This document shows, piece after piece, positions 20,401 to 26,776 of a stretch of DNA of 35,433 bases; the first letter of the stretch is position 1, and each line of letters starts with the position of its first letter. Both the position numbers and the translations under genes were made by a program. The notes under the pieces were generated by a model. The model saw nothing but the letters and a program-made list of their open reading frames with translations. It searched no databases and was not told the origin of the DNA. The stretch is from SBAX01 sp964646605 (GTDB taxonomy: Bacteria; Planctomycetota; Phycisphaerae; UBA1845): positions 1 to 35,433 of the forward strand of contig CAZYEX010000061.1 of the NCBI GenBank assembly GCA_964646605.1. The letters are read 5' to 3'.

Positions 20401-20905
20401 CTTCTTACCCGGTGCGAGACTTGCCCCTGACATCAAGAGCGTGAAGGTAAGTACGGTGGTCCAAAATGCAAATAATAAGGCGCTTCCGGAAACGGAGCAG
20501 GAATTTAGCGTATCCCAAAAAAGCTTGGCATTCGGAACGCAGGTGCGATTCAATGTTAAGTCACCAACCAAACTTTATGTGACGATTGTTGGAAGTAACG
20601 GCAAAACGGTTACGGGGAGCGCTACCATTGATCCTGCCGGCACATGGTCGGGAAGGCTGACTATCAATGTCGAAGTGGGTGTCTTTGGAAGTGTGGGGGA
20701 ATCGACTGAGAAGACTGGTGGAAAGTCGAAAACATTCACTATGGAGGTTACTGGGAATGCTACTGTGTTCGGAATAGGAGGATCAGGATCAATTGGAGAT
20801 GCGACTGAGTATCCGGACCTAATAGGCGAGACTGGCAGTGAGGAATATCCGAAATACTCTGGCGGCCTAGTTGTCACTACGGATCACTCACGAAAGCTAG
20901 AATAG
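14486..20905 (+). CDS. Exported SpvB-TcdB-RHS protein, fused TcB-TcC-like cocoon
   Basis: The 2139-residue protein starts at ATG 14486 with AAGGAG 8 bases upstream and a signal peptide ending in ALA-A near residue 24. The SpvB domain (about 33-260) shows ISLPSGPGSISGLGE and FGPSLSLQYHTGNGNG. FG-GAP/VCBS-like DxNxDGxxD loops lie at about 300-660. A TcdB-middle segment at about 682-785 includes GLGLVTTLDYETS and FRGFSRVE. YD repeats run to about 1650. A GWN module interrupts at 1665-1815. The RHS core follows (DHLGSTTLLTD near 1828, then CDPAGIADTLNLYEYAQNNP). D1904 and D1910 sit where TcC aspartyl self-cleavage residues lie. Residues 1931-2139 form a variable, Lys-rich then Gly-rich tip that I could not assign. 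By family knowledge the shell would enclose the tip as effector. Confidence 0.88.
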   Translation: MTLRMTGIMLAIGLCAGALKGALAADKNGVSPQTISLPSGPGSISGLGESFQPQLNSGSGSYAVPIQLPKGPGGFGPSLSLQYHTGNGNGCVGIGWKLSEPSFVSRNMDNGLPLYVDAANGLDDDFDGTIDNPGEIDRFSGIDLEELVSLPDATFRSESEETFLRYERTATGWSARTKSGVQHEFGSSSSARVEGGSRVFSWLLERSTDLNGNAIEYRYLSDPGSPGQKYCREIRWAGETAFYAVVMIYEGNRPDVHSDYRSGFEVRTGLRLARIDVIGQGMPAFSGAVTGDLNEDGVGDSLIRRYTLEYAAGALQLQSLLTRVTLTGADGVTALPSITFAYTEWSPPDNVSIPIGRSTGEPGVALNSEDIELIDMNRDGLPDLLQATTSSHRVHLNLGVNAAGRLEWDAVGINIADAPEVRLGSTAVHLADHSADGEADLLNKVNDSLHQCYINSGEESWASPITLGNTDGWPVWPFENPGSRTLDTDHNRMHDILATSTNGYSLWMLMPGGRYGKQVALPVLSDGTRAFGFEDPGARIADVNGDRIVDLAWIQSTRVVYWASCGRGVFDGPFFLPLTSTISAAEIARSDFADVNGDGLSDLLLVRPDLFQERIHYRLNRGQSGFDTRRTILGLPTPVAGDANRCVDVNGNGSVDLLISNSTRPSGTREQFVDFVPGIRPHLLSRVDNGLGLVTTLDYETSIQQMVRARNALQPWTSTMPISMPVVARITEDDSRGNAYTREITYRDPYYDAAKQEFRGFSRVELRELGDASAPTKITTHVFDTGVSADCRKGKLLAQEVVDDAASRFERTENTVQHRVLETAVDGRQVCFAFNEASDAYIFEQTANPAHIRTEVQYDNFGNVLHENKHGIADQDGDEVFMEKAYAYNPAIWLMDQVSRSTTRDGKGALAAEELFTYDARGNLLEQRQWLDQESRYILSLRNEYDSFGNVIRMTDANNHSRSVAYDALLHTYPVTETVHLESRNLVVTAEYHFGFGVVASSVDFAGATTVVEYDPLARQTAILRSGGAETRYTYELGAPISRTITRVLEQLGGGTFDTYVYVDGLGRALGSKTEAEDGQWRFVKAVLHNRRKTVAREWLPHYTSTSQYELPSFELPSLQWTYDIKDRVIQSLNPDGTFTRTVFEPLTETNFDENHSTLNDKPLVRRFDGLDRVRTVVEHTGDEEIITQSSWTTLGDLATNVDAHGNTQTFTYDSVRRKRAIHNPDRGLLRFEYNDGGNLIRTTDAKNQVTTYSYDFANRILEKNYLDQGGGSDDPPDEVYRYDMPSTGVDFGDGTQVTATFTQGRLVSVTDTSGGEYFSYDARGNRVWSVKRICDLLTAQDISFGTAFAYDVMDRTVELIYPDNDRCTFQYNDASQPVAVGGGSADGARLVTGVTYEATGQPTEITYGNGVTNEYIYDNRNRMQALRSNGPSGQQLLHYAYTFDSTSNILGITDLRPFSAVPEDSRRRNTQRFAYDDLDRLISVEYASDTVGEPLIGRIEYAYDKLGNILRQATPALDEAGHLDDPGLSFGDYAYAGGRFGRAGRLPGDPAGPHAVTDVGGTKSLEYDDNGSVSRLGDAHLTWDFENRLVGFASPTAVSTNDYDYANIRVTKLVERASLVQQTLYVGPHFAIRPKSAPTKYAVLDITRIAQVKGSLDPARPRLERIWLYAGWNLVSVAVESAQTVGDIFGADAQVFSRSDAEYSPVPLDDAVPFGTALWVQVPSPRVSIAKGLYRNHRDPMPLQAGQTLQPWSRLEPLTPAVHLNTSARIHAFERGQWLICDPTLPAFLTTPECQLSASSAAWIEVSAPAEVTPGATDTQDILFYESDHLGSTTLLTDTDGRLVEETSFFPFGARRNRYTSVPATAMHSHIGYAGMEPDPESDLINFGARFLIPSIGRWTACDPAGIADTLNLYEYAQNNPIRLVDGDGEKSSAFELIARVAKQSEKKQKQKEKQFDKQNKLVRRDVSVEVFLPGARLAPDIKSVKVSTVVQNANNKALPETEQEFSVSQKSLAFGTQVRFNVKSPTKLYVTIVGSNGKTVTGSATIDPAGTWSGRLTINVEVGVFGSVGESTEKTGGKSKTFTMEVTGNATVFGIGGSGSIGDATEYPDLIGETGSEEYPKYSGGLVVTTDHSRKLE

Positions 20906-20935
20906 GATACGGGAGCTGATCGGGTTGCATATGTC

Positions 20936-21091
20936 GTGTTGTGCGTTGCGTTAGCGATGTTCACTGCGCTGCCTCCGTACAAAGTGTGCGTATGGGATGG
21001 ACTCCACGCTGCGGGCTCTGGCGTGGGAGGTGCGGTGCAATATGGCGAGCCCATCGATTTGGAGTGGTGGTCATGGAACGGAATTCGATGA
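20936..21091 (+). CDS. Possible small hydrophobic protein, or lost extension of the RHS tip
   Basis: After the RHS stop (TAG 20903-20905) the same frame stays open for 61 codons to TGA 21089-21091. From GTG 20936 it would encode 51 residues with a hydrophobic start (LCVALAMFTALPPY) and an acidic, Trp-rich end. No ribosome-binding site is well placed. It overlaps the next start by 19 bases. It could be a small inner-membrane protein or immunity factor, a former continuation of the RHS tip cut by the TAG, or chance. Evidence is weak. Confidence 0.2.
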   Translation: MLCVALAMFTALPPYKVCVWDGLHAAGSGVGGAVQYGEPIDLEWWSWNGIR

Positions 21092-21768
21092 GGGGAGCGT
21101 GCCTAGTTGCTCTTTTTCTCGGCGGCGTGCTTCGTGCTGGAATCCCCGAGCCCGACGCCGTCCTCTATGGCACGGCGAGCGTGAACGGCGCTCCCGTGCA
21201 GCAGCAGCATCCGGTCGTGCTGGTGGCTGTGCTGGACACCGGCCAAGAGATCGGCCGCTACGACTTCGCCGATTGCAACGCCGACGGCGTGCGCGATGCG
21301 TGCGAGTTGAGCTGCGCCACCCAAGGCTGTTCGGGGGTCAGCGGTTGCGGAACGGCCCGCGACACAGCCCCCCCCATCGGCCAGCTCGACGACTGCCCAG
21401 GCAACCTCTACGCCCTGAAGGTCCGAACCGAATCCACCCCCGACGGCGTCGCGCCCAGCGGCAACGCGGTCGTGCTCGATTTCGCCAACCCCCGAACGGT
21501 TCGAATCCTCATGCAGCAGGGAACCAACCCCGCGCAGTTCGTCCGCAACCTGCTGATCAACGAGCGCGGCAAGATCCGGCAGTTGGCCCTAAGCGTATTG
21601 AACCGCTTCGCGTTCCGCGACTACGCCAAATGTCAACGCGGCCCCGCGGTCACCACGCCGGGCGGCTCGTGCAGCGCCGAGCTCTTCGCCGGCGCGGATT
21701 ACGACGAGGACGGTGACGTGGACCTTCGCGACTACGCCTTCGTGCAGAACCACTTTGTCGGGCAGTAG
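21073..21768 (+). CDS. Small exported protein with dockerin-like calcium loop
   Basis: From ATG 21073 (GGAG 8 bases upstream) the protein has 231 residues; the frame extends upstream but without a better start. A Sec signal (LVALFLGGVLRAG) is followed by a mature part starting near IPEPDAVLYG, a strand typical of carboxypeptidase-regulatory-like or planctomycete surface domains. It contains a DCNADGVRDACEL motif, related to the DCN motifs of the 1949-residue protein. It ends in YDEDGDVDLRDYAFVQNHF, the DxDxDGxVDxxD loop of dockerin-type repeats, close to the C-terminus. Only one such loop is clear, so it resembles the single C-terminal loops common in planctomycete secreted proteins. It is probably the last gene of the toxin operon; the role is unknown. 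Confidence 0.75.
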   Translation: MERNSMRGACLVALFLGGVLRAGIPEPDAVLYGTASVNGAPVQQQHPVVLVAVLDTGQEIGRYDFADCNADGVRDACELSCATQGCSGVSGCGTARDTAPPIGQLDDCPGNLYALKVRTESTPDGVAPSGNAVVLDFANPRTVRILMQQGTNPAQFVRNLLINERGKIRQLALSVLNRFAFRDYAKCQRGPAVTTPGGSCSAELFAGADYDEDGDVDLRDYAFVQNHFVGQ

Positions 21769-22315
21769 GGCCGTTGATTGACTCTGCACAGCGCCAGTTC
21801 CTCGCGGTCGGCGGGTCGGTAGTCGCTGGGCCGCGATTGCGCAGCGTCGGGCGCGCGGGTCTGGAATCGACGAGATCGCCGCGGAGGGTGTTCCACTCAT
21901 TGTGGAAGGTCGGCGGCGGCTCGGGTTAAGTTTGCCGACTTACTTTCGACGGCCTATCGTTTCGTCCGCTTGTGATCCGTTCAGACCGACCTCAAGTATC
22001 CAGAGTTGGTGGCAGCCCATCAAGCGGCGGAAGGATTTCTCCGACGTCAAGAACGCCGAAACCGCCCGACGCAGAACCATCGCCCCGTCCCGCCAACGCT
22101 TCACGCGGCCGATCTCCTGACGCACCGTGCCATCGGGCGACCCGATGACATTCGTGGTGCCTAGACACCGTCGCAGCGACGCCGGCAGGCCCAGATGATC
22201 CCAAAAAGAACTCACAACCCTACCCGCCGACACAACGGATAGAATCGAGCGGCCACCTCCTTTCTAAACCTTCAACCATGAATGGGACATGCTCGGTTTT
22301 GGAACAGGCTCTACG
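21769..22315. other. Convergent gap between the toxin operon and the defence operon
   Basis: The two operons end toward each other here. The only recognisable content is the IS256-type fragment at 21940-22233. I do not see a strong bidirectional terminator hairpin with a T-run. Confidence 0.5.
21940..22233 (-). mobile_element. IS256-family (mutator) transposase C-terminal fragment
   Basis: The 97-residue frame reads LGLPASLRRCLGTTN, then QEIGRVKRWRDGAMVLR, then AFLTSEKSFRRLMGCHQLW, which is the characteristic end of IS256/mutator transposases. Full-length enzymes are about 400 residues and carry the DDE triad in the missing upstream part, so this is an inactive relic. The GTG at 22233 is not preceded by a well-spaced ribosome-binding site. 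No terminal inverted repeats were found at its edges. It marks past transposition between the two operons. Confidence 0.8.
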
Positions 22316-25294
22316 TCAGCTGTGTTGCATGAGGTCATCAACGTTCCGCGCTGGCACGAACTTCGCGGGATTGTCGCCGATGGCCAGCGCCGTGAAGTGG
22401 GCCTTGCCACATTCGATCTTCGCGCCTTCTTTCTCTCGCAAGTCGGCAGCGTACAGGCTGTGTTTGGTCTCCACGACGAAGTAAACTCGCTCCGCGCCTT
22501 CGTGCTCGACCACGACGGCCCAGTCCGGGTTGTAAGTGCCGAGGGGCGTGGGCACCTTGAACCAGCCGGGGAGCTTAGCATAGACCTTGATTGCTTCGTT
22601 CATGCCCAATTGCTCCGCGAACGTCCGCTCTGTGTCCGAATCGTAAACGACATAATCGTGGACACAGTGTTCGCCAGCCGCGAGTGTGTTTTTCAGGTAG
22701 CCGGTCAACTCTTCCGTCTCAAACAACTCCTGAGCGTAGTAGAACTCATCGCCGAGTCGTTGATACTTGATTCCGTCCACGAGTGCCGACCGTTTCGTCC
22801 GGTTGATCGTGTCGGCTGTCAATTGAATGAACTGCTGCGGGTTGCGTTGGAAATCATTCAGGCGCGTGCTGACGTTGAGGATGCGAACGATGCTCCGCCG
22901 AGTCAGTTGCGTCTTGTCCTGGAGCTCCGTCAACAGGTCCGGGAGGTCGATGTCGCGCTCTTCGAGGACCACCGGCGCGGAAACCGCCGTCTCCGTCGCT
23001 TCGACTCCCGCCTTGCCGATGGATAGATCGGCCTTGCGCCAGCGCAGGCGGGTCTTGGGAATGGGCGGCGCGTTCTCGATCGCCTTCGCGCATCGGTTGA
23101 GGAGCGCCTCGTTGTCGAAATACACACGGTAGGTCGTCCTGTGCTTGATGCGATCCCAAAGCGCCTTGAACTCGTCGCTGTGAAGCACGGCCCGCCGGGT
23201 CTTCACTTTCGTGCGCTCGTCGGCGTTCCTGATTTCCAGCTTGCCCGCGAGTTTGCGAAGAATGTCCGTCACTTGGGGGAGCTGGGCGACGAACGGGCCA
23301 GGGACGGTCAACGTCCCGTCCTTGAGCGCCTTCCTGAGCGTATCTTGCACCTTGCCTTTGCCGTCGATGTACCCTCCGTCACGCAAGTGGGCGAGGAGTC
23401 TTTTCGACTGCTCAAATCCGAGCGGCGTAACCCGACCGTCTGTGCCGGTGACTGCCACGCCAGCAAAGTGTTGATTCTCAACAATTCCGAAATGTAGCCC
23501 GGTGTCTTCGAACTCCTTTTGGAGCTTTTCGGCGAACTGTTCGTAGCTCTCGGTGGCGATGACCGTGAGTGTGTTCGTGGCGAAGCCACGCAGCCGATCG
23601 CCTTGTTGGTTCACGCAAAGGCGCAACCCGCGTCCGATGGTTTGGCGGCGCTCGCGCTCGGTGCCCATTTCGCGTAGCGCGCAAATCTGGAACACGTTGG
23701 GGCTGTCCCAGCCTTCCTTGAGCGCCGAGTGCGAGAAGATGAACTTCAGCGGCGTCTCGAAGCTGAGGAGTCGCTCTTTGTCGCGCATGATGAGGTTGTA
23801 GGCACGCTCCGCATTCTCGCGGTTGCCCTGGTTGTTTTCGGCCGTGTCGGTCCACGTCCCCCTCTTGTCGATCGAGAAGTAGCCGTTGTGAACCTCCTCG
23901 GCGGCGGTACGTACGTCCACTTCCCTGAACAAGCTCTGATAGTCGGGGTGCGCGGCAAACCGCCGATACTCTTCCTCGAAAATGAGCGCATACTCGCCCT
24001 TCACCTGGTTCCCGTCGGCGTCGTACTTGCGATATCGCGCCACCGAGTCGATGAAGAACAGACTCAGAACCTTGATGCCCTGCGGGGCGAGTCGGATTTC
24101 CTTGTCGAGGTGTTCCTTGATCGTCCGGCGGATCATCTCACGTTGAAGGGCGAGCGGCTCAAGGTCGCCATGCGACTCGCCGAGCTTCAAGTACTTTTCG
24201 CCGCCCGGATAGCGCAGCTCCAAATGCTCCGACCCTTTCGCGACGCGAATCTCGCCGATGCGGCAATCGTGATAAACGGCGCGGCCAGTGGTGAGTTCGA
24301 GATCGTCGCCATCCTGTACGGGGACTTCCCGGCGCTGCACGCCGGTCTTGGTTTGCACGTCCAGTTCCACTTTGCCCGCGATGACGCCGCGCTTGGAACT
24401 GGCTGACAGCAGCCGCACATAAGGCTTGTTGTGCGCCCCCTCAATAGCCGCCGCCGCGACCTCAATCTGTTTCACGAGCTTGCGGTCGTAAGCGTCGATC
24501 GCGTCGAGCCGGTAAACCATATGGTGTTTGTCCGCATGGGTCGCGGAGTAGCGCAGCGTGCAAAGCGGGTTCATGGCCCCGAGCGCCTGCTTGCCGCGCC
24601 CTTCGAGACCGCCGTCCACGCTCTGGGGTTCATCGATGATGAGGATCGGGCTGGTGGATTTGATAAGGTCGATCGGCTTCTCGCCGCCGGTGGGCTCGTT
24701 GGCACCCTTCCCGTACAGGTTGTTGACATCCTTCTTGTTGATCGCGCCGACAGTCACGACCATGATTTGGATATGCGAGCTGGTCGCAAAGTTACGGACT
24801 TGGCCGAGCTTCCCAGAGTCGTAGAGGAAATACTCAAACGGCGCGTTCGCGTAGATCGCCCGGAAGTGCTCCTCCATGATCTGCAATGACTTGTAGACGC
24901 CCTCCTTGATCGCCACCGACGGCACGACAATGATGAACTTGGTGAACCCGAAGTGCCTGTTCAACTCGAAGATTGTGCGCAGATAGACGTACGTCTTCCC
25001 CGTGCCCGTCTCCATTTCGACGGTAAAATCACCCGATTCCAGGTCCGGGGACGGAGGCAGGCCGTTTCGGAGTTGGATGTCGTTGAGGTTCTTGAGGATC
25101 TCCTCTTCGAGCAACCCAAGCCGGTTGCCGATGCCCAAGTCGCTCTCGTGAAAGTCCATCCGAAGCTGTGGATCGGCGGCGTCACGGACGACGGTGAACT
25201 CGGTGCGGTGAATCTCCTGACCGCGAAACAAGTCGCAGACGGACTCGATGGCCGCAAGCTGGTAGTCGAGGTCGGACTCGAAGTGCAGTTTCAC
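22316..25294 (-). CDS. Type III-like restriction enzyme helicase-nuclease subunit (Res)
   Basis: The 992-residue protein is an SF2 helicase. Motif I METGTGKT lies at 94-101, motif II DEPQ at 221-224 and motif III-like RYSATH soon after. A C-terminal helicase domain carries a QTIGRGLRL segment. The C-terminus has NPDWAVVVE followed by VYFVVETKHS, a PD-(D/E)xK nuclease core with PD at 923-924 and ETK at 942-944. In type III systems Res works with Mod, translocating or sliding on DNA from unmodified sites and cutting. The start is GTG 25294, overlapping the rhuM-like stop by 4 bases, and the sequence begins MKLHFESDLDYQLAAI as expected for intact Res. It is the last gene of the operon. All key motifs seem present. 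Confidence 0.9.
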   Translation of the reverse strand: MKLHFESDLDYQLAAIESVCDLFRGQEIHRTEFTVVRDAADPQLRMDFHESDLGIGNRLGLLEEEILKNLNDIQLRNGLPPSPDLESGDFTVEMETGTGKTYVYLRTIFELNRHFGFTKFIIVVPSVAIKEGVYKSLQIMEEHFRAIYANAPFEYFLYDSGKLGQVRNFATSSHIQIMVVTVGAINKKDVNNLYGKGANEPTGGEKPIDLIKSTSPILIIDEPQSVDGGLEGRGKQALGAMNPLCTLRYSATHADKHHMVYRLDAIDAYDRKLVKQIEVAAAAIEGAHNKPYVRLLSASSKRGVIAGKVELDVQTKTGVQRREVPVQDGDDLELTTGRAVYHDCRIGEIRVAKGSEHLELRYPGGEKYLKLGESHGDLEPLALQREMIRRTIKEHLDKEIRLAPQGIKVLSLFFIDSVARYRKYDADGNQVKGEYALIFEEEYRRFAAHPDYQSLFREVDVRTAAEEVHNGYFSIDKRGTWTDTAENNQGNRENAERAYNLIMRDKERLLSFETPLKFIFSHSALKEGWDSPNVFQICALREMGTERERRQTIGRGLRLCVNQQGDRLRGFATNTLTVIATESYEQFAEKLQKEFEDTGLHFGIVENQHFAGVAVTGTDGRVTPLGFEQSKRLLAHLRDGGYIDGKGKVQDTLRKALKDGTLTVPGPFVAQLPQVTDILRKLAGKLEIRNADERTKVKTRRAVLHSDEFKALWDRIKHRTTYRVYFDNEALLNRCAKAIENAPPIPKTRLRWRKADLSIGKAGVEATETAVSAPVVLEERDIDLPDLLTELQDKTQLTRRSIVRILNVSTRLNDFQRNPQQFIQLTADTINRTKRSALVDGIKYQRLGDEFYYAQELFETEELTGYLKNTLAAGEHCVHDYVVYDSDTERTFAEQLGMNEAIKVYAKLPGWFKVPTPLGTYNPDWAVVVEHEGAERVYFVVETKHSLYAADLREKEGAKIECGKAHFTALAIGDNPAKFVPARNVDDLMQHS

Positions 25295-26379
25295 GACTTG
25301 GGTCGCTCGCGTTTTGGTTTTGTCGGCAGCTTCTTGGCCGCGTCCTCCAACGCCCCCTGCTGGGCACGCTCGCCCTCGGCCTCCAAAAGCGCGCGCCGTC
25401 GCGTCGCAAACTCCTCGTATTGCTTTTCAGCGAATTCATGGGCATCGGCTTTGCTCACTTTGCCTTTGTCGGCCAGCACCGCCCGCTCGTTGAAAGCGAG
25501 GAACTCGTTGAGCTTCGTTTCCCAGTCCTTCAAGTAGACTTGCTTGCGCCGTCGCGCTTGGTCCTCGGCAAAGTCCAGCCACATCGTCACGATGCGATTG
25601 AGCTCCGTGATTTCGTCCTGGTTCAAGTAGTTCTTGGCGACGGTGACATCGCCCTTGCGGACCACGCCGCCTTTCCAAGTCGTCAGCCCCATGTTCGGTT
25701 TCGTGTGGTCGGCGCGGCCGGCGATGAGTTCCGGCGCGGTCTTACCCGTGGCGGCGAAGTGCAGCCGATTCTGGATCGTCTGGAAAAACTCCGGCGTGGA
25801 CTTGTTGCTCGGGTCGTAGTCCCCCGCGAGCGCGAAAATCTCGCGCACCCGCAGGTACATCCGCTTTTCGCTGGTGCGGATGTCCCGGATGCGCTCGAGT
25901 AGCTCATCGAAGTAGTCCGGAACTCCCGACCCATCGACCGGCGGGTTCTTGAGCCGCTGGTCGTCCATCGTGAAGCCCTTGACCAGGTACTCCCGCAACC
26001 GTTCGGTCGCCCACCGGCGGAATTGCGTTCCTCGCTCCGACCGGACCCGGTAGCCCACGGCGAGGATTGCGTCCAGGCTGTAATGTTCGATGTCCCGCGA
26101 GACCTCGCGCCCCCCCTCCCGGCGAACTATTCGGAAACTCCGAATAGTTGGGTCGAGCGCAAGCTCGCCTTCGGCGTAAAGGTTCGTGAGGTGCTCGTTG
26201 ACGGTCGGCACCGTGATCTGAAACAACTCCGCAATGAGCGCCTGGCTCAGCCAAAGCGTCTCGTCGGCGAAGCGGCATTCCACGCGGGTCCGCCCGTCCT
26301 CGGTCTGATACAGGATGATCTCGCCAAGGGGTTGCGGATTTTTGATTGGAGATTCTGGATTGAGGGGAATGTCGCTCAT
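25291..26379 (-). CDS. RhuM-family protein
   Basis: The frame is open from 26514, but ATG 26379 is the likely start, overlapping the upstream gene by 4 bases (ATGA) with an AAAGG run just upstream; this gives 362 residues. The RhuM signature is clear: LYQTEDGRTRVECRF, then LWLSQALIAELFQ (a helix-turn-helix-like segment), then FRRWATERLREYLVKGFTMDD and PNMGLTTWKG. RhuM proteins were named from a Salmonella pathogenicity island and occur often inside restriction-modification loci. Their biochemical role is not established. Residues 7-16 (NPESPIKNPQ) are encoded by heptad repeat array A, so the natural N-terminus was probably shorter and began near GEIILYQ. The C-terminus is a Lys-rich charged tail. 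Confidence 0.85.
   Translation of the reverse strand: MSDIPLNPESPIKNPQPLGEIILYQTEDGRTRVECRFADETLWLSQALIAELFQITVPTVNEHLTNLYAEGELALDPTIRSFRIVRREGGREVSRDIEHYSLDAILAVGYRVRSERGTQFRRWATERLREYLVKGFTMDDQRLKNPPVDGSGVPDYFDELLERIRDIRTSEKRMYLRVREIFALAGDYDPSNKSTPEFFQTIQNRLHFAATGKTAPELIAGRADHTKPNMGLTTWKGGVVRKGDVTVAKNYLNQDEITELNRIVTMWLDFAEDQARRRKQVYLKDWETKLNEFLAFNERAVLADKGKVSKADAHEFAEKQYEEFATRRRALLEAEGERAQQGALEDAAKKLPTKPKRERPKS
26334..26361. repeat. Heptad repeat array A (NNNGATT on the + strand)
   Basis: Four contiguous 7-base units end in GATT on the plus strand: gcggatt, tttgatt, ggagatt, ctggatt. The array lies within the first codons of the RhuM gene. Its orientation is opposite to array B, with the four-helix-bundle gene between them. 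Confidence 0.75.
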
Positions 26380-26732
26380 CCCTTTCCTTTCTTCGCGGTT
26401 CGAATGGACGCAACGAAGATCGCCGTCAGTGCATCCGCCTCCCGCTGAAGTTCCGCCAGCTTGGGTTTGGCGAGCAGGTGTCCGTCGCCGATCAACTCCA
26501 GCCAGTACCCGCACTCGTCCGCCTCTTCGAGACAGGTGCCCAGCTTAGACGCGAACTCCGCCCGTGATCGTCCTCGGCACGCAGCGCGGTAGTTGGCACC
26601 CACGGAAGTCCCCGCGCGCACCAGTTGTGAGGCGATAGCCCGCCCCGCGATCGTCCTCGGAAGCGCATCCACAAGTCTCAGCATCCTCAAGGCGAACGCC
26701 TTCGTCCGTTCCTTCAACTCCGCCTCGGTCAT
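26376..26732 (-). CDS. Four-helix-bundle protein (23S rRNA intervening-sequence / Avd-like family)
   Basis: From ATG 26732 the protein has 118 residues (the frame starts 9 codons earlier inside repeat array B, which is unlikely to be native). The pattern is typical of the family: LKERTKAFALRMLRLV, then IASQLVRAGTSVGANYRAA, then FASKLGTCLEEADECGYWLEL. Members form small four-helix bundles. They occur in rRNA intervening sequences, and the accessory protein Avd of diversity-generating retroelements is a relative, but no reverse transcriptase is visible here. It overlaps the RhuM start by 4 bases and lies between inverted repeat arrays A and B. This suggests it is a cassette inserted into the operon rather than a core defence gene. 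Biochemical function is unknown. Confidence 0.85.
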   Translation of the reverse strand: MTEAELKERTKAFALRMLRLVDALPRTIAGRAIASQLVRAGTSVGANYRAACRGRSRAEFASKLGTCLEEADECGYWLELIGDGHLLAKPKLAELQREADALTAIFVASIRTAKKGKG

Positions 26733-26734
26733 AA

Positions 26735-26776
26735 GCAATCCAAAATCAAAAATCCGCAATCCGCAATCTGCAATCT
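26735..26776. repeat. Heptad repeat array B (AATC orientation on the + strand)
   Basis: Six contiguous 7-base units: gcaatcc, aaaatca, aaaatcc, gcaatcc, gcaatct, gcaatct. The array fills the space between the four-helix-bundle start and the Mod gene, and its last unit overlaps the Mod stop codon (TAG at 26777-26775). It is inverted relative to array A. Confidence 0.8.

Noticed and set aside
26376..26732. Diversity-generating retroelement, because the four-helix-bundle protein is Avd-like
   Set aside because: No reverse transcriptase, template repeat or variable repeat was seen in the window.
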